From CAYWXK01 sp964462515 (GTDB lineage: Bacteria; Planctomycetota; Phycisphaerae; Sedimentisphaerales; Anaerobacaceae), in assembly GCA_964462515.1 (NCBI GenBank), contig CAYWXK010000063.1, positions 1-16,797 on the forward strand: a stretch of 16,797 nucleotides of DNA, in the 5' to 3' direction. Shown here piece by piece: positions 7,533 to 14,211 of the stretch; the first letter of the stretch is position 1, and the number at the start of each line of letters is the position of its first letter. The notes beneath the pieces are model-generated. The model did no database searches. It saw only the letters and a program-made list of their open reading frames with translations, and was not told the origin of the DNA. The position numbers and the translations under genes were made by a program.

Positions 7533-8060
7533 CTATCGAACAATATTAGGTTCCTGTCTCGCAGCATTCGTCTCCTGCTGCACAATATTGGGTTCCTGTC
7601 CAACAACGTTAACTCCTGCACGAATTTTGGCCTTAAACTCTTCTCTCTCCTGCTCAGACATAGTCTGCCATTTCTGAGCTAACTTGGCCTTTTCCTCCGG
7701 CGTCATAATCCGCGTTTTTTCCATTTCCCCCCGCCGTCTGGCATTAAACTTCTCACGAAGTTGCGCCCTAAACTGCTGTTTCTCCTCCCCCGACATACTC
7801 TTCCACTTTTCAACAGCTTGCTTTCTTTCCTCCACCAGTCCGGTTCTTTCTTCCTCAGAAAAATTGCGAACCCTTCCTCTGTCCACTCTGCCAGCAATCA
7901 GACTCCTCTGACCGCCTGCGACATTGGAATCAGCGATGGTTTTAGACTCAACTGCTCTGTTTCTATGTCTGGCTTCTCCGACATAGAACCCAATCCCCAA
8001 AGCAGTAACAAGCACCGCGGCGCCGACTGCTACTAATACTATTATCTGCGAGTGTTTCAT
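7533..8060 (-). CDS. Membrane-anchored helical protein of the secretion operon, unnamed
   Basis: I do not recognise this 175-residue protein as a named T2SS part. It has one N-terminal membrane helix (residues 5-27) and then a mostly periplasmic, highly charged helical region. That region holds repeated units of the form [ST]xEE[RK] followed by a helix: FSEEERTGLVEERKQ (67-81), MSGEEKQQFRAQLREKF (89-105), MTPEEKAKLAQKWQ (119-132) and MSEQEREEFKAKIRAG (134-149). Such units recall the LTxxQ-type helical repeats of periplasmic CpxP/Spy-like proteins, but this is only a resemblance. The tail has EPNIVQQETN and EPNIVR copies. It sits 14 bases after the gspC-like gene and 26 bases before gspD, with an AGAGGTG site, so it is surely co-expressed with them. 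Possible roles are a secretin assembly helper or a platform accessory. Confidence 0.8.
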   Translation of the reverse strand: MKHSQIIVLVAVGAAVLVTALGIGFYVGEARHRNRAVESKTIADSNVAGGQRSLIAGRVDRGRVRNFSEEERTGLVEERKQAVEKWKSMSGEEKQQFRAQLREKFNARRRGEMEKTRIMTPEEKAKLAQKWQTMSEQEREEFKAKIRAGVNVVGQEPNIVQQETNAARQEPNIVR

Positions 8061-8074
8061 TCGGGCACCTCTAA

Positions 8075-8809
8075 CTAATCTCCACCCCGCCGTCTGCCGC
8101 CGCCAGGCCCGCCACCAGGTCCACCACCGGGCGGCCGATTCCGCATTCGTTCTCTAAACGCCTGCCTTTCCTCCTCAGACATATTCTCAAATCTTGCCCT
8201 CATACCCTCAAAATCTCCTCTCATCCCTTCCGGCGAGAATCCCCCAAAACCGCCGGGTTGAGTTATGTTAATATTAACAACCGGCGTAGCCCCTGGCGTA
8301 ACCCCTTCAGGTCCGCCTTTGGCCATCTCTCTCATATCCGGCCTGCCTCGCCCAGGTCCTCCCTGGCCGCCGGAACCGCTCGAACTAATCGGGGCAAAGA
8401 CCTGCGTGTTGCCTTCCCATTCAATCTTGACCTGCGCCGGTTCAATCGCAACAATCTTCGCATCTCCAATCCTGTCCCCAAGTTTGTACCAGTTCTCTCC
8501 TATCAGCACCTCATTACCCATTATGCCCAATACTTCACGAACAGGGTGCTGCTTCGGCGGCGTAGGCGCAAATAGATTGTTTTTCTTCAACCCATCAGCA
8601 ATTGCCACTGCCCCCGCAAAAACCTTCTGCATATCGTTGGCATCCAGCTTTTGCTGGGCAACAGCTTTCTTAACGACGTTTTCTGCCCTTGCGACCGTTA
8701 CGAAAAAACCCACAACCTTATATGAAACCACAAGTCCTGAAAACACCGAAACCCCAAGCAGCACAACCGAAACTAACCCCTTTTTATTTTTTAGATAATC
8801 GAGTTTCAT
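8075..8809 (-). CDS. gspC: GspC-like inner-membrane protein with homology-region domain and Gly/Arg-rich tail
   Basis: GspC couples the inner-membrane platform to the secretin N0 domain. The 244-residue protein here has a short cytoplasmic start, a membrane helix (about 11-38), a helical linker and then a small beta domain (78-140): NNLFAPTPPK, REVLGIMGNEVLIGENWYKLG, DAKIVAIEPAQVKIEW, TQVFAPI. This pattern of glycine turns and short strands matches the homology region of GspC/PilP proteins. No PDZ or coiled-coil domain follows. Instead there is a Gly/Pro/Arg-rich stretch (142-200), an MSEEERQAFRERMRN helix (210-224) and a GGGPGGG tail. The helix resembles repeats in the next gene. It lies 12 bases after gspM. 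The gspC name is an inference from topology, domain pattern and position. Confidence 0.7.
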   Translation of the reverse strand: MKLDYLKNKKGLVSVVLLGVSVFSGLVVSYKVVGFFVTVARAENVVKKAVAQQKLDANDMQKVFAGAVAIADGLKKNNLFAPTPPKQHPVREVLGIMGNEVLIGENWYKLGDRIGDAKIVAIEPAQVKIEWEGNTQVFAPISSSGSGGQGGPGRGRPDMREMAKGGPEGVTPGATPVVNINITQPGGFGGFSPEGMRGDFEGMRARFENMSEEERQAFRERMRNRPPGGGPGGGPGGGRRRGGD

Positions 8810-8821
8810 AAATGGCCTTTC

Positions 8822-9334
8822 TTATTTGATAAATGTTGACACAGTTAAATCCATCTCCATATCCTCACGGTTTTTCGCATCGCATCTTATCCGCAGCTCT
8901 TCTACGCCAACCAGATAAGGATTCTCATTCAATTTTGCGAGGAAATCGAGCAATTGTCCGAACTTGCACTTGGCGTTACATTTCAAACGTAAAACACCAT
9001 AGCCATCCTTCCGGACCTTTCCGGCAGGAAGAACCTGCAAAGGCTTGCTATTTATGCCCGCCTTTTTTAATTGCTCGTTAAGTCTATTTCTAAACAAAAA
9101 CTTCTGCGTTTCTTCCTTCTGCGGCATTTCAAATACAGGCACTATTGACGCCACAGCCGACACCTTGTCCCCGCCGATAGCTTCCACTTTAGCCTTCACC
9201 TCGGCAAGCGACCGTCTTGCCTGCACCCAGTGCCCAAGCCACTTTGACCCGAATATAACCGCCACGACACCAAGCGCACAAATAGCGCCAATCTTAAGCG
9301 CCCGTTTATCTCTTTGACTCAGTCTCTCAAGCAT
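8822..9334 (-). CDS. gspM: GspM/PilO-like inner-membrane platform protein
   Basis: The 170-residue protein has a basic cytoplasmic N-terminus (MLERLSQRDKRALK), one membrane helix (about 14-34), a periplasmic helix and a C-terminal alpha/beta domain of the ferredoxin-like type (about 75-168, with LRLKCNAKCKFGQLLDFLAKL and VEELRIRC). This is the topology of GspM and PilO, which pair with GspL or PilN in the inner membrane. Its place directly after the gspL-like gene, 18 bases away with an AGGAAAG ribosome binding site, supports the role. Sequence identity within this family is always low, so the call relies on architecture and context. Length is close to standard GspM (about 160). Confidence 0.75.
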   Translation of the reverse strand: MLERLSQRDKRALKIGAICALGVVAVIFGSKWLGHWVQARRSLAEVKAKVEAIGGDKVSAVASIVPVFEMPQKEETQKFLFRNRLNEQLKKAGINSKPLQVLPAGKVRKDGYGVLRLKCNAKCKFGQLLDFLAKLNENPYLVGVEELRIRCDAKNREDMEMDLTVSTFIK

Positions 9335-9352
9335 ATCTTTCCTGCATCGCCT

Positions 9353-10813
9353 CTATGTGCCAATCGCCTTTTTAGTAAAATTCTTGTAATGAAAAGTTAC
9401 TGTAAATTTGAACTTATCGCCTTTGGGGTCTTTGGACGCATTTTGTATCTCAACATTCTTGATGTCCTTTTTGGTCAGTAAACTTTCCTGGAACTTGTAT
9501 AAGAGGTCAGGATTATCCGCCTGCCCGCTTATGCTGACCGGCTGGCCTTTCTTAAAATGGAAAGTATCCAGCAAAATCCCTCTGCCGGCGCTTGAGTTAA
9601 TATATTCTAAAAGTTCCAGCAAATTCGCCCTTTCTGACGCCACAGTTCTGAGTAATTTCTGCCGCTGCACAAGCATACTTATATCCGTATCCGAGCTTGA
9701 TGCCTTCAAACGCTTTTCTATCGCACCGGGACTGGCCACATCAATCGCATAAGAGACGATAACCAACACCACCAACATCACCGCTGCAATGGCATACACA
9801 ACCTTTGGCGAATACAGCCAGTGCTTTTTCTTTTCATCCATGAGCGGCTGATATAAACGTTCAAAAAGATTCAGCTCTTCTGCTCGCTCTTCAAGCCCTG
9901 CTAACGCAAGACCTATCGGAACACGGTAATTGTAAAACTCCTCAGCGCTAATCTCTGACGTCGTTCTTAATTCTTTGAGATCAGGCAGAGCTATGCTCGC
10001 ATCCAGCCCGGACGATTTAAGCAAAGAAACGATACTCTCTACTACAATGCCGCCGTCCGACAGCACAAAAACCGGCAGCTCCGCCGGTTCGGCATAACCA
10101 AATAGCTCCAGCACACTTCTTATGTCCTGGGCAAATCCTCCGGCAGCTTCCGTTTGCTCATCTTCCAGCCCTTCCTGGAAATCCTCCATCCCCATATCCA
10201 AAATTGCCGCATTGCTCAACCGCCCATCTTCAGCCAGACATGCCTGAGTGCTTCGTGCTCCTATACTTACCACTGCGGCACTGCCAGCATCACCGCCAAA
10301 GAACCTTCTCCAAACCTCCACGATTCCTTCAGAGTCCAGCAAAATCTTCGCTGGTTTAACACTACGCACACCTTCTACGAACTCTTGCAGGCGCTGCCTT
10401 TTTGCAGCCGCTACGGTAACAGCCACCTCTTCATCTCTGGTCCGTCCCTTTCGCCAGGCCAATTCCACCTCTTCAGCCCGCAGCGGCAGTCGAGTCTCAG
10501 TCTGTAATTTCACCATTGCTGCAAGCTCTTTTTCTTTTACTACAGGCATCCAGATGCGATAAAAAGCCACGCCTGCGCAGTTAAAGCCAACTATACCTAT
10601 CCTGTTGCTATCTGTTTCTGCCTGCTCGATAGACAATCCGGACCTGGCAGCAAAAACATCCAACTGCCTATCATCGTCTTCGCTGCTCTTTGCCCAGAGA
10701 AGTTCAAAACGCCCATCTTGCTTGCGAAGCTCCACAGCTTTGAACCTATCATTCTCTTGCGATATGGCAATCGCCGACAAAACTTTATCTTTTTTGACAA
10801 CACTATCACTCAT
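9353..10813 (-). CDS. gspL: GspL-like protein: PilM-like actin fold fused to PilN-like periplasmic domain
   Basis: GspL sits in the inner membrane and binds the GspE ATPase. The protein here (486 residues from the ATG at 10813) has a long cytoplasmic region (about 10-320) with the layout of a PilM/GspL actin-like domain, including SIGARSTQACLAEDGRL and IRSVLELFG. Then comes ELNLFERLYQP (about 313-323), like the start of PilN, one membrane helix (about 335-357), and a periplasmic alpha/beta domain (395-480) with DTFHFKKGQPVSISG and KFKFTVTFHYKNF. One protein therefore carries what type IV pilus systems split into PilM and PilN. The ATG overlaps the gspK stop by one base (TGATG). A TTG three bases earlier is the only other close choice and would add one residue. 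An AAGGGA site lies upstream. Confidence 0.85.
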   Translation of the reverse strand: MSDSVVKKDKVLSAIAISQENDRFKAVELRKQDGRFELLWAKSSEDDDRQLDVFAARSGLSIEQAETDSNRIGIVGFNCAGVAFYRIWMPVVKEKELAAMVKLQTETRLPLRAEEVELAWRKGRTRDEEVAVTVAAAKRQRLQEFVEGVRSVKPAKILLDSEGIVEVWRRFFGGDAGSAAVVSIGARSTQACLAEDGRLSNAAILDMGMEDFQEGLEDEQTEAAGGFAQDIRSVLELFGYAEPAELPVFVLSDGGIVVESIVSLLKSSGLDASIALPDLKELRTTSEISAEEFYNYRVPIGLALAGLEERAEELNLFERLYQPLMDEKKKHWLYSPKVVYAIAAVMLVVLVIVSYAIDVASPGAIEKRLKASSSDTDISMLVQRQKLLRTVASERANLLELLEYINSSAGRGILLDTFHFKKGQPVSISGQADNPDLLYKFQESLLTKKDIKNVEIQNASKDPKGDKFKFTVTFHYKNFTKKAIGT

Positions 10814-12147
10814 CAATTACTTGTCCCTTCATACCAGTAAAGTATCTGACAAGGCATTGTAGTTCTATCCACCACTGCATCCGTCCTCAGCGTTGCTCCT
10901 TGATTGCCGTTTCTATCGGCTGTGGCAAAACAACTGATAGTGAAGACGTCGGAGCGCGTCGTTATAGAATTGGCAATCCTCTTAAATGTATCAAGGTTCA
11001 CCGTCCCGCTACTCAACAGCTCTGCAATGCTTTCCATCCCGTAAATCGATCTGTTTCTATAAGTGATTATTTCTTCTGCAATCCGCTCAGCTTCATCGCC
11101 TCCGCCTAACAAAGCCGTCAATACTTCTTCTGGTGCTGTATTGATGTTTACTTTGCCCTGTGTCTGTCCACCGGATACTGTTATTTTATCCGCAATCTGA
11201 TAGAACGTCTGCAAATCCAACTGCTCGGTTGCATTCGGGTCAGACTGGGAACCTTGCGATGGCTCTTTAGGACTGTTGTCACTTATCAAATCGCCGATAC
11301 TCTGGTACTGCCTGCTGCTGCGATTCTGCACAATCCATCTGGCCTGAGACCTTTTTATCCCCAGAGAACTTTCCAGCTCATTTTGATTGGCCGAATTAAC
11401 ATTTATCCTTTGATTCCCGCTGGCATCCACGTTTCTGTCGAACGAGTAGCAGGTAAGGTATTCGACCCACCCTTTATCGAGATAGTCGTCACCGTCGTCA
11501 AGTGGAGGGCTTTCACTGCCGTCCCTTTCGTTATAATCCAGCTCGCCGTTGAAGTTAGTATCCTCTCCATAAAAAAGCTCTTCCGTAACACCTTTAACCA
11601 GCAATAACTCACGTATCGTCCGGAAAGAGCCATTGCGAATCTTATACCCATAAGGTAGATTCTCATAATAGCCGCCTTCAACACCGCTGCCGCTCGCCGT
11701 GTCGTCGTTATCACGCCAGTCGATTATCGCATCGGCAATATCCTCGACCATATTAGGCAGCCATAAAAGCTGCTCCTTCGTAGCGGCGTTTATGTTCAAT
11801 TTGCTTGCCTCATCAATAACCCGAACACTAAAATAGCACCCCTCCAATGCAATGTCGTTAAGGTCTTCATCGTTGTCGGACCACAAATCAGTCAGACCGT
11901 CGCTTTCTCTGGTGTCCTCGTTTAGAATCCCGATTGCCTTTTCTATTCCTGCACGACACGCCCATTTGCACCGGCTACTTTCCACGCGCGCAAAACTAAC
12001 CTTCATATCCAGCCTGGCCTTGCGACCAAGAACCGCAATAAGCGCCATAAGCACAACCACTACCCACAGCACCGCTACAATGACAAGCCCGCCATACCTC
12101 CTCAATTTTACATTTTGCATTTTAATTTTTGATTTTTCTTCACGCAT
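10813..12147 (-). CDS. gspK: Minor pseudopilin GspK
   Basis: GspK caps the tip of the T2SS pseudopilus. After a basic leader (KLRRYGG) comes the hydrophobic helix LVIVAVLWVVVVLMALIAVL. It lacks the Glu at +5, as is usual for GspK. The signature DEASKLNINAA and LLWLPNM region, the WRD block and two helix-hairpin-helix-like stretches (RINVNSANQNEL; VNINTAPEEVLTALLG) are typical of the family. About 445 residues is somewhat above the usual 310-350. An EF-hand-like loop DTNFNGELDYNE lies about 196-207 residues from this start. The start is uncertain: TTG 12177, ATG 12147 and ATG 12120 are all in frame and none has a good ribosome binding site. A 44-bp repeat (12099-12142) lies inside the leader. 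It overlaps gspL by one base. Confidence 0.9.
   Translation of the reverse strand: MREEKSKIKMQNVKLRRYGGLVIVAVLWVVVVLMALIAVLGRKARLDMKVSFARVESSRCKWACRAGIEKAIGILNEDTRESDGLTDLWSDNDEDLNDIALEGCYFSVRVIDEASKLNINAATKEQLLWLPNMVEDIADAIIDWRDNDDTASGSGVEGGYYENLPYGYKIRNGSFRTIRELLLVKGVTEELFYGEDTNFNGELDYNERDGSESPPLDDGDDYLDKGWVEYLTCYSFDRNVDASGNQRINVNSANQNELESSLGIKRSQARWIVQNRSSRQYQSIGDLISDNSPKEPSQGSQSDPNATEQLDLQTFYQIADKITVSGGQTQGKVNINTAPEEVLTALLGGGDEAERIAEEIITYRNRSIYGMESIAELLSSGTVNLDTFKRIANSITTRSDVFTISCFATADRNGNQGATLRTDAVVDRTTMPCQILYWYEGTSN
12099..12142. repeat. 44-bp direct repeat, copy A, inside the gspK leader
   Basis: It is an exact match to copy B at 12197-12240, offset by 98 bases. On the minus strand it encodes the charged leader residues REEKSKIKMQNVKLRR of GspK, so repeat DNA is being translated as part of the signal leader. 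It also contains the ATG at 12120. Confidence 0.9.
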
Positions 12148-12196
12148 CTTATAACCAAATCCAAAATCAAATATCAAAAATCAAAATTGTGGAACT

Positions 12197-12240
12197 TCCT
12201 CAATTTTACATTTTGCATTTTAATTTTTGATTTTTCTTCA
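12197..12240. repeat. 44-bp direct repeat, copy B, in the gspJ-gspK gap
   Basis: Exact second copy of 12099-12142, starting six bases beyond the gspJ stop. Together with the A-rich stretch 12157-12193 it forms an A/T palindrome whose centre is AAAATTG-T-GGAA-C-TTCC-T-CAATTTT (12183-12207). Confidence 0.9.
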
Positions 12241-12245
12241 TTTGC

Positions 12246-13106
12246 TCACCGCGGCTGTTCTGAGCCACCACCGCCACCGCCGCCACCACTGCCACCACTG
12301 CCACCACCGCCACCTTCACTGCCACCGCTCTCGCTACCACCTGCTCCGCTGCCACTTTCACCGCCGCCTCCCGCTGTCCCTTCACCTCCCGAACTACCTT
12401 CTGAAGTACCTGTTCCTGTGCCGGCAAACCTGGCAAAATTTACAATAAAAGATTCCATAATCGGCGTTTCTCTGGCACGCGGCTGAGCTACAATATTTAC
12501 CTCAATCAATTGCGGCAGAGTTTGCATCTCTTCCGGCCACTCATTTGACCACTCCTCGCCGTCAAAATATCTGACCTCAAAAACGTCAATGCCCTCTGCA
12601 ATTGCGGTCAGGATTCCGCGAGGTTCATAATCCACATTGGGATTTGGCCAGAATCGCCTCATCAAAACGGACCTGTCTTCTTCTTTCACCAGGTAATACT
12701 CAACTTCGTATATATCCCCTTCCGGCTGGTTGGCCCGGGCTTTTACGCCGCTGATAGTGTATAAAACCAAATAACTCAAATCGACCTGTCCCGACTGCAC
12801 AACCATTCCGACCAACCTGGTATTTCCTTTATTCTTATCACGGTATAGATGTATAAGGTCTCTTGAAATCATATTCGCCGCAAATCTAACCTCTGCCGTA
12901 GCTGAGATGTTATTTTCAACTATCTCGTTGCTGGCAATAACAGCCCGCAGCGTCCCAACCGCCACCAGCGCAACAAATGCCCCGATGGTCGAAGCTACTA
13001 AAACCTCCACCAGAGTAAATCCGCCTCTTGCCAGGTGCTCTGGGCTGCGCTGGGCTTCGCCCCAGCGAGTCTGTTCGCAATCACTGGGTTGTGCTGGTAG
13101 TAGCAT
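12246..13106 (-). CDS. gspJ: Minor pseudopilin GspJ with Gly/Ser-rich tail
   Basis: GspJ is a minor pseudopilin of the tip complex. The prepilin motif ARGG|FTLVEVLVAS is followed by a hydrophobic helix and the globular domain (AEVRFAANMISRDLIHLY, YEVEYYLVKEEDRSVLMRR, GIDVFEVRYFDGEEWSNEWP), all typical of GspJ. From the ATG at 13106 it has 286 residues; a GTG at 13112 would add two. Either start overlaps gspI, by 26 or 32 bases. The leader is long, 29 residues before cleavage, and includes a segment (TRWGEAQRSPEHLARGG) whose DNA is repeat-like. The last ~60 residues are a nearly pure Gly/Ser/Glu tail, absent from standard GspJ (about 195-200 residues), and account for most of the extra length. 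Confidence 0.88.
   Translation of the reverse strand: MLLPAQPSDCEQTRWGEAQRSPEHLARGGFTLVEVLVASTIGAFVALVAVGTLRAVIASNEIVENNISATAEVRFAANMISRDLIHLYRDKNKGNTRLVGMVVQSGQVDLSYLVLYTISGVKARANQPEGDIYEVEYYLVKEEDRSVLMRRFWPNPNVDYEPRGILTAIAEGIDVFEVRYFDGEEWSNEWPEEMQTLPQLIEVNIVAQPRARETPIMESFIVNFARFAGTGTGTSEGSSGGEGTAGGGGESGSGAGGSESGGSEGGGGGSGGSGGGGGGGGSEQPR
12261..12422 (-). repeat. Low-complexity Gly/Ser coding tract at the GspJ C-terminus
   Basis: GGC/GGT/AGT/GAA-type codons run for about 54 residues with 3-bp and 9-bp periodicity (GGSGG, GGSEG, GGGG units). The frame stays open and ends at a normal stop just before the next repeat, so it is a coding expansion and not a frameshift. Confidence 0.85.
13039..13065. 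repeat. Short GC-rich repeat and hairpin in the gspJ leader
   Basis: CTGGGCTGCG and CTGGGCTTCG are adjacent near-identical 10-mers. GCTGGG (13048-13053) and CCCAGC (13060-13065) form a 6-bp stem. The stretch encodes part of the unusually long GspJ leader. Confidence 0.5.
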
Positions 13107-13488
13107 ACACACTTATCCCATCAAACATTGTCTGAACCGAAATACTGTGCGGACGATTGTTTTCTACCCACCTAACTGTTATAGTTACCAGGTACAAACT
13201 GTCAATATCCTGATATTCGGTAGTAACCTCCCAGTAATAACCGGACCCAAACTCTTCAAATACTCCCTCCGTCTGTCCTAATTCGATGAATTCATCTATA
13301 CCGATATAGTCAATCATTCTAAGCTGCCTGTCGGCTAATATTGCTGCCATTTCATATTGCCTGTTAAGTCTTGTGCCGGTCACAGCCCGCGTGCTGATTG
13401 CTCCTACCACCAGAACAGTCCCGCAAAGTATAATGCTCGCAACAACTGTCTCAACCAGAGTAAAACCCTTTTTTCTGTTTGACTTCAT
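13081..13488 (-). CDS. gspI: Minor pseudopilin GspI
   Basis: GspI starts the minor pseudopilin tip complex together with GspJ and GspK. The 135-residue protein has a short basic leader MKSNRKKG, cleavage before FTLVETVVASIILCG with Glu at +5, and a small globular domain (RQLRMIDYIGIDEF, YYWEVTTEYQDIDSLYLVTITVRWVENN) typical of GspI length and fold. The ATG overlaps the gspH stop by one base (TAATG), implying translational coupling. Its end overlaps the start of gspJ. This is the most ordinary gene in the pseudopilin set, and its leader holds no repeat. Confidence 0.9.
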   Translation of the reverse strand: MKSNRKKGFTLVETVVASIILCGTVLVVGAISTRAVTGTRLNRQYEMAAILADRQLRMIDYIGIDEFIELGQTEGVFEEFGSGYYWEVTTEYQDIDSLYLVTITVRWVENNRPHSISVQTMFDGISVYATTSTTQ

Positions 13489-14183
13489 TACTCTGCATCC
13501 AAATCAACACTATTGACTTTAATGTCCTTAGCTGTGCCGAAATACAATGTTGCCTTTCCGGTAGCTGCATCAATACTTATCGCGTAATGAGTTTTGCCAT
13601 CGCCAATCTGGACAACCGCTGTCTGGGCTGTGCCGTTCGGCAAAAAAGCTATTGCATCTTCTTCGTCGCCTGCTTCCTGCGATTCCATACTCATCGAAGT
13701 AATTTGGATATCCTCGAAGCCGACTTCATCGGTCATTTCCACCGGCTTGCAATAGAAATCTTGCACCTCCACCTCTGCGGTCTGCCCGGTTTCTGCGTCC
13801 AATTGCCCGGTAGTCAGCCAGAATCTTTTATTTGCTGCATCCAGTTGCATCGTGTAACGGCTTTGCTGCTCAATGGCCATTATTCTCGCATATTGAGCTG
13901 TAAGCAGAAAGTCACGCGCTGCCCTGTCAACCTGCAATCTTTTAAATGTGCTTACGTAAAGCCCACCGCCCGCACCCCCTACCAGCGCAATAATAAGCAC
14001 CACAAGCAGCACTTCCGTCAGCGTAAAGCCTCCTCTCGATTCTCGCAGCTCGATTCTCGATGCTCGTTTCGAGTTTCGAGTATCCAGTATCGAGTATCGA
14101 GCATCGAGAGGGAACTTTGATGTTAGATATTCAATATTCAATATTCGATTCACTACAATATCTGCCACAATCCACACCCACAT
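13488..14183 (-). CDS. gspH: Minor pseudopilin GspH with 52-residue repeat-derived leader
   Basis: GspH is a minor pseudopilin. The prepilin motif ESRGG|FTLTEVLLVVLIIALVGG lies at residues 48-69, and the 179-residue mature part has a GspH-like beta-rich domain (ARDFLLTAQYARIMAIEQQSRY, EDAIAFLPNGTAQ, GKTHYAISIDAATGKATLYFG). The leader from ATG 14183 is 52 residues, while pseudopilin leaders are normally about 6-20. Its DNA consists of ATTCAAT and TCGA-type repeats. No closer ATG, GTG or TTG exists before the motif, only CTG codons, so the leader seems to be truly translated or the gene relies on a rare start. No convincing ribosome binding site is seen before 14183, where a 7-mer tandem repeat lies. 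Confidence 0.8.
   Translation of the reverse strand: MWVWIVADIVVNRILNIEYLTSKFPLDARYSILDTRNSKRASRIELRESRGGFTLTEVLLVVLIIALVGGAGGGLYVSTFKRLQVDRAARDFLLTAQYARIMAIEQQSRYTMQLDAANKRFWLTTGQLDAETGQTAEVEVQDFYCKPVEMTDEVGFEDIQITSMSMESQEAGDEEDAIAFLPNGTAQTAVVQIGDGKTHYAISIDAATGKATLYFGTAKDIKVNSVDLDAE
14036..14110. repeat. TCGA-rich degenerate tandem repeat in the gspH leader
   Basis: Repeated units of the TCGAGTA / TCGATTC / TCGAGCA type run for about 75 bases and are read on the minus strand as part of the GspH leader, ending at the codons for the prepilin cleavage site. Confidence 0.7.
14126..14152. repeat. ATTCAAT tandem repeat in the gspH leader
   Basis: ATTCAAT, ATTCAAT and ATTCGATT follow one another directly, within the coding leader of gspH and next to the TCGA-rich run. 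Confidence 0.7.
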
Positions 14184-14211
14184 CTATACGCTATACGCTG
14201 CACGCTCTACG
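14184..14211. repeat. Four 7-mer units filling the gspG-gspH gap exactly
   Basis: CTATACG, CTATACG, CTGCACG and CTCTACG (minus strand CGTNNAG) fill the 28 bases between the gspG stop codon and the gspH ATG, with no base left over. The expected ribosome binding site is missing. Confidence 0.85.

Noticed and set aside
12148..12177. gspK start at TTG 12177
   Set aside because: It would add ten residues (MIFDFGFGYK) from A/T repeat DNA with no ribosome binding site. ATG 12147 is a simpler choice, although not proven.
12099..12240. Insertion sequence
   Set aside because: There is a direct repeat and a palindrome, but no transposase frame; it can only be called a repeat.
12187..12486. Proline-rich plus-strand frame
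   Set aside because: It is the antisense of the GspJ Gly/Ser tail.
14036..14211. CRISPR array
   Set aside because: The repeat units are only 7-8 bases, directly adjacent and without unique spacers, and no cas gene is present.
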